Positions 53,203 through 60,665 of a stretch of DNA of 64,000 nt are shown here, piece after piece; the first letter of the stretch is position 1; each line of letters opens with the position of its first letter. The stretch lies in NCBI GenBank assembly GCA_019637115.1, contig JAHBWH010000012.1:1-64000 (forward strand), in the 5' to 3' direction. The stretch is from Myxococcales bacterium (GTDB taxonomy: Bacteria > Myxococcota_A > Polyangia > Polyangiales > Houyiibacteriaceae). The notes beneath the pieces were generated by a model that was not told the origin of the DNA, made no database searches, and worked only from the letters and a program-made list of their open reading frames with translations. The translations under genes were made by a program, and so were the position numbers.

Positions 53203-55098
53203 TCAGGCGCGCACGTCGACGTTCGCGTGGGGGCTCGGGGCGACCCCGAGGCGGCGCTCGATCTCTGCGGCGAGCTCCGCGATGCGGAAGGGCTGGCCCG
53301 CGATCTTGTTGAAGCCGCGCGCGTCCACGAGCAGCTCGGCGCGGAGCAGCCGGTCGAGCTGCCCGTTGTTCATCTCGGGGACCATGATCTGGTCGAAGCC
53401 CCGCAAGAGCGCCGCGAGCCCGCGCGGGAGCGGCCACAGGTTGCGCAGGTGCAGGTGCGCGACGTTGCGGCCCTTCGCGCGCACCTGCGCGACGGCCTGA
53501 CGGATGGCGCCGTAGGTCGAGCCCCAGCCGACCACCACGAGCTCACCGCCCGGCTCGCCGCTGTCGAGCGTCGCCTCCGGGACGTCGTCGGCCACGCGCG
53601 CGACCTTCTCGGCGCGGAGCTTCGTCATCGCGTGGTGGTTGTCGGGGTCGTAGCTGATGTTGCCGCTGTCCTGCCCCTTCTCGATGCCGCCGATGCGGTG
53701 CATGAGGCCGGGAGTGCCGGGCTTCACCCACACACGACCGTAGGTCTTCGGGTCGCGCAGCGAGGGATGGAACCCCTCCACCGGGCCGGTGTGGTGGTGG
53801 ACGGGGAAGGGCTCGAAGTCCGAGAAGCGCGGGAGCTTCCACGGCTCGGCGCTGTTCGCGATGAAGCCGTCGCTGAGCAGCATCACGGGCGTCATGTACT
53901 TGGTCGCGAGGCGCACGGCCTCGATGCCCATGTAGAAGCAGTCGCCGGGCGTCGCGGCCGCGAGCACCACGAGCGGCGCGTCTCCGTTGCGGCCCCACAC
54001 GGCCTGGAAGAGATCCGACTGCTCGGTCTTGGTCGGCAGACCCGTCGACGGTCCGCCGCGCTGCACGTCGCAGATCACGAGCGGGAGCTCGGTCGCGATC
54101 GCGAGGCCGATGGCCTCGGTCTTGAGCGCGACGCCCGGGCCGCTCGTGCCCGTCACGCCGAGCGAGCCGCCGAAGCTCGCGCCGATCGCCGCCGCGACGG
54201 CCGCGATCTCGTCTTCGGCCTGGAAGGTCACGACGTCGAAGCTCTTCAGCTTCGCCAGCGCGTGCAGGAGCGTCGACGCGGGGGTGATCGGGTAGCTGCC
54301 GTAGAAGAGCGGCAAGCCCGCGAGCTGGGCGCCCGCGACGAGGCCCCACGCGAGCGCGTCGTTGCCGTTCACGTTGCGGTACGTGCCCGGCGCGAGCTCG
54401 GCCTTCGCGACTTGGTAGATGCCGACGCCCTGCGGGAGCTCCGCGGTCTCACCGTAGACGTGACCCGCGTTCAACGCGGCGACGTTCGCCTCCGCGAGGT
54501 TCGGGTCTTTCGCGAACTTCCGCCGCAGCCACTCGACCGTGCTCTCGCGCGAGCGCCCGAAGAGCCAGAACATCAGCCCGAGGGTCCAGAGGTTCTTGCA
54601 GCGCCCGGCCGCCTTCGCGCCGAGGTTGAAGTCCTGCACGGACGCGAGCGTGAGCGCCGTGATGTCGATCGCGAGGACGCGGTAGGGCGCCAGGCTCCCG
54701 TCCTCGAGCGGGTTCGTCGTGTAGCCCGCCTTGTCGAGGTTCTGCCGCGTGAACGCGCCCGTGTTGATGATCAGCAGGCCGCCGCGGACGAGGGCCGGCA
54801 GGTTGACCTTGAGCGCGGCCGGGTTCATCGCGACGAGCACCTCGGGCTCGTCGCCCGGCGTGAGGATGTCGTGGTCCGCGAAGTGAATTTGGAAGCCGCT
54901 GACGCCGTAGGTCGTCCCCGCGGGGGCGCGGATCTCGGCCGGGAAGTCCGGGAACGTCGCGAGGTCGTTGCCCATCAGGGCCGTCGCGGTCGTGAACTGG
55001 GTTCCCGTGAGCTGCATTCCGTCGCCAGAGTCTCCGGCGAATCGGATGACGACGCTCTGCCGGAGCTCGCGCTCCACTTCCTGGGTCGGGGTCTGCAT
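53203..55098 (-). CDS. korA: 2-oxoacid:ferredoxin oxidoreductase, fused gamma-alpha subunit
   Basis: This 631-residue protein fuses the gamma domain (about 1-200, VVIRFAGDSGDGMQLTGTQF) to the pyrimidine-binding alpha domain (about 220-631, ALAWGLVAGAQLAGLPLFYG, YPITPASTLLHALAKLKS, FQAEDEIAAVAAAIGASFGG). Such fusions typify aerobic/actinobacterial KorAB. The enzyme supplies or bypasses TCA-cycle 2-oxoglutarate dehydrogenase. First gene of the operon with korB. Symbol as for KorA; a pyruvate-type substrate remains possible. Confidence 0.92.
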   Translation of the reverse strand: MQTPTQEVERELRQSVVIRFAGDSGDGMQLTGTQFTTATALMGNDLATFPDFPAEIRAPAGTTYGVSGFQIHFADHDILTPGDEPEVLVAMNPAALKVNLPALVRGGLLIINTGAFTRQNLDKAGYTTNPLEDGSLAPYRVLAIDITALTLASVQDFNLGAKAAGRCKNLWTLGLMFWLFGRSRESTVEWLRRKFAKDPNLAEANVAALNAGHVYGETAELPQGVGIYQVAKAELAPGTYRNVNGNDALAWGLVAGAQLAGLPLFYGSYPITPASTLLHALAKLKSFDVVTFQAEDEIAAVAAAIGASFGGSLGVTGTSGPGVALKTEAIGLAIATELPLVICDVQRGGPSTGLPTKTEQSDLFQAVWGRNGDAPLVVLAAATPGDCFYMGIEAVRLATKYMTPVMLLSDGFIANSAEPWKLPRFSDFEPFPVHHHTGPVEGFHPSLRDPKTYGRVWVKPGTPGLMHRIGGIEKGQDSGNISYDPDNHHAMTKLRAEKVARVADDVPEATLDSGEPGGELVVVGWGSTYGAIRQAVAQVRAKGRNVAHLHLRNLWPLPRGLAALLRGFDQIMVPEMNNGQLDRLLRAELLVDARGFNKIAGQPFRIAELAAEIERRLGVAPSPHANVDVRA

Positions 55099-55344
55099 GT
55101 CGGGCCTTCGTATAAGGGCTGCAGTGCGGGTCTTCCACTCGAACTGAGCCGTCCGTCACAGGTCGGGCCGATCGCCACGATCCGGACGGTGAGGCGCAGT
55201 TTGAGGGGTGTGTCCAGGCCGCGCCATCGAAATTTGATGAGTTATCCGACCGGTTAAGTCGGGAATGTCGCGCGCGGCGGACGCGCCTTCCTGCCGGCCT
55301 ACCAGGGCGGAGAACGAAAAACGAGAAGGAACTCAGGTGTTTCG

Positions 55345-55959
55345 ATGGTCGGAGTGAAGGTCTGCGGGGTGCGAACGGTCGACCAGGCACGGGCCTGCGT
55401 GGACGCGGGTGTGGACGCGCTGGGGTTGAACTTCTGGGCGGGCACGCCTCGACAGGTGAGCTTGGACACGGCCGCAGCCATCTCGGAGGCGGTCGGGGCA
55501 GAGGTCGAGCTCGTCGCGGTCTTCGTCGACGCGACGGAGACGGAGATCCGTCACGTGCGCGCGGTCACGGGCATCCAGTGGGTGCAGCTGCACGGCAGCG
55601 AGCCCCCTTCGCTCGTCGCCGCGCTCGGACCCGAGGCCTACAAGGCGGTCGGGGTGGCGGTCGCAGCGGATGCGCAGGCCGCGCTCGCGTATCCTGGAGA
55701 GCGGCTCTTGCTCGACGCGCGGGTGGTGGGCGAGATGCCTGGCGGCACGGGTCACGCCTTCGACTGGGCGCTCGCGGTCGAGGTCGCGCGCGCCCGGCAG
55801 CTGATCCTCGCGGGCGGCCTGAGCGCCAGCAACGTGGCGGAGGCGGTGCGGCGCGTGCAGCCGTGGCGCGTCGACGTCGCCAGCGGAGTCGAGTCGAGCC
55901 CTGGCGTCAAGGACGCCTCGAAGGTCCGGGCTTTCGTCGCGGCCGCGCGGGGGGCGTGA
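55345..55959 (+). CDS. trpF: Phosphoribosylanthranilate isomerase
   Basis: This 204-residue TIM-barrel enzyme of tryptophan synthesis performs the Amadori rearrangement of phosphoribosylanthranilate. Catalytic Cys7 lies in KVCGVRTVDQA and Asp124 in RLLLDARVVG. LGLNFWAGTPRQVS, VQLHGSE and the phosphate-binding LAGGLSASNVAEA and DVASGVESSPGVKD are all conserved. It is unaccompanied by other trp genes here, as is common where trp genes are scattered. Confidence 0.97.
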   Translation: MVGVKVCGVRTVDQARACVDAGVDALGLNFWAGTPRQVSLDTAAAISEAVGAEVELVAVFVDATETEIRHVRAVTGIQWVQLHGSEPPSLVAALGPEAYKAVGVAVAADAQAALAYPGERLLLDARVVGEMPGGTGHAFDWALAVEVARARQLILAGGLSASNVAEAVRRVQPWRVDVASGVESSPGVKDASKVRAFVAAARGA

Positions 55960-56188
55960 GCACGCGCTCCTCGCGAGAGGCCGTGGAGCCACTCCGTTCA
56001 GCCGATCGTCGAGCGAGCTTGCGGCACGGGCCGCCGCGCGCGGCTCGCGGCCTCACCGAAGCGCCCCGGCGGCCCGGCGAACGTGGTGTGGCCGAGGCGC
56101 CCTAGATGTGGACTCGAAGGGATCGGTGAGTGTCGGGGACCGACCGACGCCCCCATCTTCGGCCTTTCCGTGGCCGCGGCCATGTTGA

Positions 56189-57997
56189 ATGCTCTCTGAC
56201 GTGACGTCCGATCTGAGCGCTGTGCCTTCGCCTCTCGCGCGGGTGGAGATTCACGATGGAGCGGCCCTCGTGGTCGGCGCCTCTCCTCGCTTTCGCGCGA
56301 TGCTGGGCGATCGCCCGAGCGGGCGGCTCGGGGTCTCCGAAGGCACGTTCGTGGGGTGGGTGAGGCAGGCGCTGGCGGATGGGGAGCTGAGCGTCGACGC
56401 CCGCCTCGACGGAGGCGCCGTCCGCCTGCTCTTCGCGCGCGAGAGCGAGCGCGCTGCGCTGCTCGCGCTCGAGCCGCAGCCGAACACGCGCTTTCGCGAC
56501 ATCGTCGAGGAGTCGCCCGACATCATCGCGGTGATCGATCGCGAGCTACGGCACGTCTTCGTGAACCGCGCGATCACCGCCGCGACGGGGATGAGCCCCG
56601 CCGACTTCGAGGGGAAGACACACGCCGACCTCGGTATGCCCGAAGAGCTCGTTCGCTACTTCCAGGGTGTTTACCGCAAGGTCTTCGAGACCGGACAGGA
56701 GGGCGCGAAGGACTTCTCCTTCCAGACGCCTTCGGGCGAGACCCGCGAGTACTCCTCGCGCGTCGTGCCGCTGCGCGAGCCCGACGGACGCATCGAGGTC
56801 TTGCTCTCGTACGCGCGCGACTCCACCGAGCGCAACCGCGCTCAGGCCGATCGGCTCGCGCTCGAGCGCAAGCTCCAGGAGACGCAGCGGCTCGAGAGCC
56901 TCGGCCTGCTCGCGGGCGGGATCGCGCACGACTTCAACAACCTCCTGACCACCATCCTCGGCACCGCGTCGCTCGTACGCGTCGCGTCGGGCGTGACGGG
57001 GGACGTCCACCTGGCGCTCGGACAGATCGAGCAAGCGGCGATGCGGGCCGCCGATCTCTGCTTGCAGATGCTCGCGTACGCGGGGCTGCGGCAGCGTCAC
57101 GAGGAGCCCGTCGCGATCGGGCCGCTCGTGCGGGACGTCGTCGACCTCGTCGGCGCGTCGGGCTCGAAGAACGCGACGATCGAGGTGCACGTCGCGCCCG
57201 ATCTCCCGTGGGCGCATGCGGACCGGAGCCAGGTGCAGCAGGTCGTCATGAACTTCGTGCTCAACGGCCTCGAGGCGTTGCCCGCTGGCGCGGGTTCCTT
57301 GCGCGTCGACGTCCGCGCGGTGGACGCGGCGGACGTCGACTGGTCGGAGGCGGTGGTGGTGCCCACCGATGCGACGGGCGCGCTCGTCGAGATCGTCGTG
57401 CGAGACGACGGCGCAGGCATGGACGCGGCGACGCTCGCGCGTGTCTTCGATCCCTTCTTCACGACGAAGTTCGCGGGGCGCGGGCTCGGCCTGGCGGCGA
57501 CGTTGGGCATCGTCCGCGGTCACGGCGGCGGGCTCGCGGTGCAGAGCGCGCCAGGCGAAGGCACGACGTTCACCGTCTGGCTCCGCGCGGCTGCGCCTCG
57601 CCCGGCGGAGGAGCGCGTCACCGCGGACGCCGCGCCCCCCTCTCGGGTGCTCCTCGTCGACGACGAGGACTCGGTGCGAAACGTGACGTCGATGTTGCTC
57701 ATCTCTGCCGGCCACTCCGTGACCGCATGTGGAGGTGGGGCCGAGGCCCTCGAGCGCTTCGAAGAGGCACGCCCCGATCTCGTGCTGCTCGACCTCACGA
57801 TGCCCGGAATCGACGGCCTCGAGACCCTGGAGCGCCTGCGACAGCGGGGCGTGACGACGCCGGTCGTGCTTATGAGCGGCTACGGCGAGGAGCGCCTTCA
57901 AGGGTTGCTCGCGCGAGATCCCGCGACGCGTTTCCTCCAGAAGCCGTTCAGCTACGAGGATCTGCAGGGCTTACTGCACGAGATGCTCGTCGGTTGA
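56189..57997 (+). CDS. PAS hybrid sensor histidine kinase with C-terminal receiver
   Basis: This 602-residue cytoplasmic hybrid kinase has a PAS domain at about 100-215 (RFRDIVEESPDIIAVIDREL), the phospho-His247 in GGIAHDFNNLLTTILG, an HATPase domain with NGLEALP, DDGAGM and GRGLGLAATLGIV, and a receiver at about 485-600 (VLLVDDEDSVRN, VLLDLTMPGIDG, LQKPF). Such kinases are frequent in myxobacteria and feed phosphotransfer relays. No output domain and no partner gene next to it. The first 95 residues are an unassigned second sensor-like domain. The start is the ATG at 56189. Confidence 0.93.
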   Translation: MLSDVTSDLSAVPSPLARVEIHDGAALVVGASPRFRAMLGDRPSGRLGVSEGTFVGWVRQALADGELSVDARLDGGAVRLLFARESERAALLALEPQPNTRFRDIVEESPDIIAVIDRELRHVFVNRAITAATGMSPADFEGKTHADLGMPEELVRYFQGVYRKVFETGQEGAKDFSFQTPSGETREYSSRVVPLREPDGRIEVLLSYARDSTERNRAQADRLALERKLQETQRLESLGLLAGGIAHDFNNLLTTILGTASLVRVASGVTGDVHLALGQIEQAAMRAADLCLQMLAYAGLRQRHEEPVAIGPLVRDVVDLVGASGSKNATIEVHVAPDLPWAHADRSQVQQVVMNFVLNGLEALPAGAGSLRVDVRAVDAADVDWSEAVVVPTDATGALVEIVVRDDGAGMDAATLARVFDPFFTTKFAGRGLGLAATLGIVRGHGGGLAVQSAPGEGTTFTVWLRAAAPRPAEERVTADAAPPSRVLLVDDEDSVRNVTSMLLISAGHSVTACGGGAEALERFEEARPDLVLLDLTMPGIDGLETLERLRQRGVTTPVVLMSGYGEERLQGLLARDPATRFLQKPFSYEDLQGLLHEMLVG

Positions 57998-58115
57998 GAG
58001 CCGACCGAGAGGGCGTCGCGTTTCGTCTCGCTCTCACCCGAACGATCGGGGAGGGCTCCTCGCGACCCCGGATACGCGGTTCGAACTTCGCGGCAGAGGG
58101 ATTAGGCTTCGTGTC

Positions 58116-58859
58116 ATGCGTTGGTGCCTCCTGCTCACGTCGTGGTCGCTCGTGCTCGGCGGTTGTGACGACGATCGCCCGCCGCCCGAGCGTGGGATCG
58201 GGCGGGCGCCGGCCGCCGCGCCTCCATCCCCGGGCGAGCTGCGCGCCCGCGACCCCATGCGCGCGCCCGCGCCCGACCTGCGCCCAGAGCCCCGGGTCTA
58301 CGTGCCGGGCACCCTCGAAGTGCGTCGCACGGAGGTCGTCGAGGGCGAGGTGCCCGCGCGAGCGGGGCGCGACTACGCGAGCGAGCTGCGGGCGGCGGCG
58401 GGGAGCCTCGCTGGATGTGGCGAGGTGCGAGCGACGGGCGAGCTGCGCATCCCGCTGGCGGCGCGCGTCACCGACAACGGCGTCGTGGTGTCGGCGACCG
58501 TCGGCGGGCCGCTCTCCGCCGAGGTGCGCGATTGTCTTCGGCGTCGCATCGAGGGCCACCGCTTCGGCCCCATGTCGGGCGACGAGCGTGACCTGCGCGC
58601 GGAGCTCGTCGTGCAGCACGAGGTGACGACCACACGCACCGAAGAGACCGTCGAGGAGCGGGTGGGGTGGGGCGCCGGCTTCGACCTACAGCCGGGGCAG
58701 GTCTACGGATCACAAGAGGGCGCGGCCATCATGGCGCCGGCGCCCATCCCGATCGCGCCCGCGCCTGGCTCGCGCGAGATCGGCGGGCCGTCGACGAACG
58801 AGGTCGCGCCGAGCGGCGTGACGATCATGGGGCCGATGGGCGTGCCGATCGTCCGCTAA
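58116..58859 (+). CDS. Predicted lipoprotein with AgmX-like domain
   Basis: This 247-residue protein has a lipobox (WSLVLGGC-DDD), a Pro/Arg linker and a region at about 90-170 (GELRIPLAARVTDNGVVVSA, DCLRRRIEGHRFGP) that follows the TonB/AgmX-type pattern. The C-terminus is Pro/Gly-rich. Function unknown. The insertion of a 148-bp inverted-repeat element begins immediately after its TAA stop, with the stop inside the 4-bp target duplication CTAA, so the reading frame is unaffected. Confidence 0.65.
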   Translation: MRWCLLLTSWSLVLGGCDDDRPPPERGIGRAPAAAPPSPGELRARDPMRAPAPDLRPEPRVYVPGTLEVRRTEVVEGEVPARAGRDYASELRAAAGSLAGCGEVRATGELRIPLAARVTDNGVVVSATVGGPLSAEVRDCLRRRIEGHRFGPMSGDERDLRAELVVQHEVTTTRTEETVEERVGWGAGFDLQPGQVYGSQEGAAIMAPAPIPIAPAPGSREIGGPSTNEVAPSGVTIMGPMGVPIVR

Positions 58860-59007
58860 CAGCCCGTTGAAGAACCTAGTTCTTCAACGGAGCCGCGTGT
58901 TTTGGGGAGGCTCCGGTGGGCTTGGCCCACTGGAGGGGGTCTTTTCGAAAGACCCCAGAAAGAAGAGGCAGTCCGTTGAGGGACTCCAAGAGTTCTTCAA
59001 CGGGCTG
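58860..59007. mobile_element. 148-bp non-autonomous element (MITE) with CTAA target duplication
   Basis: Perfect 16-bp terminal inverted repeats, CAGCCCGTTGAAGAAC and its complement, bound the element. CTAA is duplicated on both sides (58856-58859 and 59008-59011). Inside are strong hairpins: CCGTTGAAGAAC-CTA-GTTCTTCAACGG at the left end, GGGGTCTTT-TCG-AAAGACCCC and CCGGTGGGC-TTG-GCCCACTGG. No transposase is encoded. The terminal sequence resembles that of known IS-related MITEs from memory (IS1182-like), which should be checked. It separates the lipoprotein gene from the convergent kinase gene and may terminate both. Confidence 0.85.
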
Positions 59008-59020
59008 CTAAGGCCCCTCG

Positions 59021-59926
59021 TCAGTCGACGTCGTCGTCCTTGACGGCGCGGTTGAGCGCTTCGTCGCACGCCCGCTTCATCTCGAGGCAATTCTCGTAGC
59101 GCTCCTCGGGCGCGCGCGCGCAGGCGCGGAGCACGAGCTCGTCGACGTACGCAGGGATCTTCGGGCGCAACAGGCTCGGGGGGGCGGGCACCTTCGTCAG
59201 CACCGCCTGCAGCGTGTGCTCGATGCGCCGGTGGGATTGCACCCAGGGCACGCCGACCAGCGCCTCGTAGAGGGTGGCGCCGATGCCGTAGACGTCGCTG
59301 CGAGGGTCGGCTGGTTTGCCGAGCAGGACCTCGGGCGCGAGGTAGCTCGGGGTGCCCATCACGCGCCCCGGCTCGGTGATCTGGTCGACGTCCTGGAACG
59401 ACTTGCTCATGCCGAAGTCGATCAGCTTCGCGGTGATGCCGAGCGCGCGGATGAGGATCACGTTGGCGGGCTTGAGATCGCGGTGGACGATGCCCGTCGC
59501 GTGCACCGCTTCGGCGGCGGCGCAGAGCTGGCTCGCGAGCGAGCAGGCGTCGGCCACCTTCAGCACGCCGAGCGTGTGGATGCGGCGATGGAGCGACACT
59601 CCGTCGAGCAGCTCCATCACGAGGAAGGGGCGGGTCTCGTCATAGAAGCCCGCGTCGAGGACCTTCACCACGTGCGGGTGTCCGACGCTGGCCGCGAGGC
59701 GCGCTTCGCGGAGGAAACGCTCGCGCTTGCTGCCATGGTCGAGCGAGCGCGGCAGCACCTTCACCGCGACCGGCCGGTCGGTGTCGACGTCGCGCCCGAC
59801 GTAGACGACGCCGACGCCTCCGCGGGCGAGCAAGCCGTCGAGGCGGTAGCGACCGCCGAGACGCGCGCCGACCGGGGGCAGCTCCGATTGGGGCTCGAAT
59901 GCCATGACGTCGGTGGGGTCTATCAT
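59021..59926 (-). CDS. Ser/Thr protein kinase (Pkn2 type, short)
   Basis: This 301-residue protein is a kinase domain with little else and no transmembrane segment, so it is cytoplasmic. The glycine loop is LLARGGVGVVYVGRDVD, the Lys is in VAVKVLP, the catalytic loop is HRDLKPANV, and the metal site is DFGMSK. APE, DVYGIGATLYEAL and ending EERYEN complete the fold. A short acidic tail (VKDDDVD) follows. The ATG with GAGG upstream was chosen. It converges on the upstream lipoprotein gene with the MITE in between. Confidence 0.92.
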   Translation of the reverse strand: MIDPTDVMAFEPQSELPPVGARLGGRYRLDGLLARGGVGVVYVGRDVDTDRPVAVKVLPRSLDHGSKRERFLREARLAASVGHPHVVKVLDAGFYDETRPFLVMELLDGVSLHRRIHTLGVLKVADACSLASQLCAAAEAVHATGIVHRDLKPANVILIRALGITAKLIDFGMSKSFQDVDQITEPGRVMGTPSYLAPEVLLGKPADPRSDVYGIGATLYEALVGVPWVQSHRRIEHTLQAVLTKVPAPPSLLRPKIPAYVDELVLRACARAPEERYENCLEMKRACDEALNRAVKDDDVD

Positions 59927-60089
59927 GAAATGCGAACCTCGTTCGCCTCGGGTGTGAGGTGGCGCGTGAGCCGAGGGCAGTATGGTAAGCGCGCACGGCT
60001 CCCGCCGTCGGGCGACGGCTGACGCCACGGCGCGCGCGAAGCGTCCCGCGATCGCGGTCACTGTCCCTCAGGCACCGCGGTGGAGGCGG

Positions 60090-60665
60090 CTACTCGCGGA
60101 AACGCGGGCGCGCGTGGACCTCTCGCAGCGCCGCCTCGCACGGGCGCGCGGCCTCGGTGTCCCACGCCGAGAGCGGCGTCGCGTGATCGCACGACAGGTC
60201 CGGGAGCCGGAGCTGCAGCTGGATCCGTGGCCCGTCGCTCGGGCTGATCCACGCGCCGTCGGTGAAGAGCTCGCAGCACCTCGCCTCGCGCAGTCGGTCG
60301 CGGAGCGCCTCGAGCTCTCTCGGTGGCAAGCTGCGATCGACCCGCACCTCGTGGCCGTCTCGCGCGCGGGCAAGGAAGCTCGCCTCGCCATCGCGACGCA
60401 CGGTGAAGCGCTCGACGCCCCACGCGTCGACCACGTCCCATCGGACCACGAGCCCCGTCGCTCCTCCTGGCGCTCCCCCAGGCGCTCCTCCGGTCGCGCC
60501 TCCAGGCGGGGCCTCCTCGCGCGCCTCCACGGAGTCGTCGATCGGCGGCGGCCACACGGCTCGCTCCCAGGCCGCGCTCCCCCCGTCTCCAGAGCCACAC
60601 GCCGCGACCAGGGTCACGAGGAGCGCCTCTGCCGAGGCTCGGCGTGCCGACGACCGTCGTCCCAT
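60090..60665 (-). CDS. Predicted lipoprotein coupled to the kinase fusion gene
   Basis: This 191-residue protein has a lipobox (LLVTLVAAC-GSG), a low-complexity linker with GATGGAPGGAPGGATG repeats and an unassigned C-terminal domain with two Cys (RCCELF, LPDLSCDHAT, PCEAALRE). Its ATG overlaps the stop codon of the kinase fusion gene (TGATG), so they are translationally coupled and probably functionally linked. Function unknown. The gap after it to the next kinase gene (163 bases) shows no feature. Confidence 0.65.
   Translation of the reverse strand: MGRRSSARRASAEALLVTLVAACGSGDGGSAAWERAVWPPPIDDSVEAREEAPPGGATGGAPGGAPGGATGLVVRWDVVDAWGVERFTVRRDGEASFLARARDGHEVRVDRSLPPRELEALRDRLREARCCELFTDGAWISPSDGPRIQLQLRLPDLSCDHATPLSAWDTEAARPCEAALREVHARPRFRE

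Noticed and set aside
53227-55257. A 676-residue open frame opposite korA
   Set aside because: korA has clear domain motifs throughout. The opposite frame is Arg/Glu/Ala-rich with no start signal or known motif.
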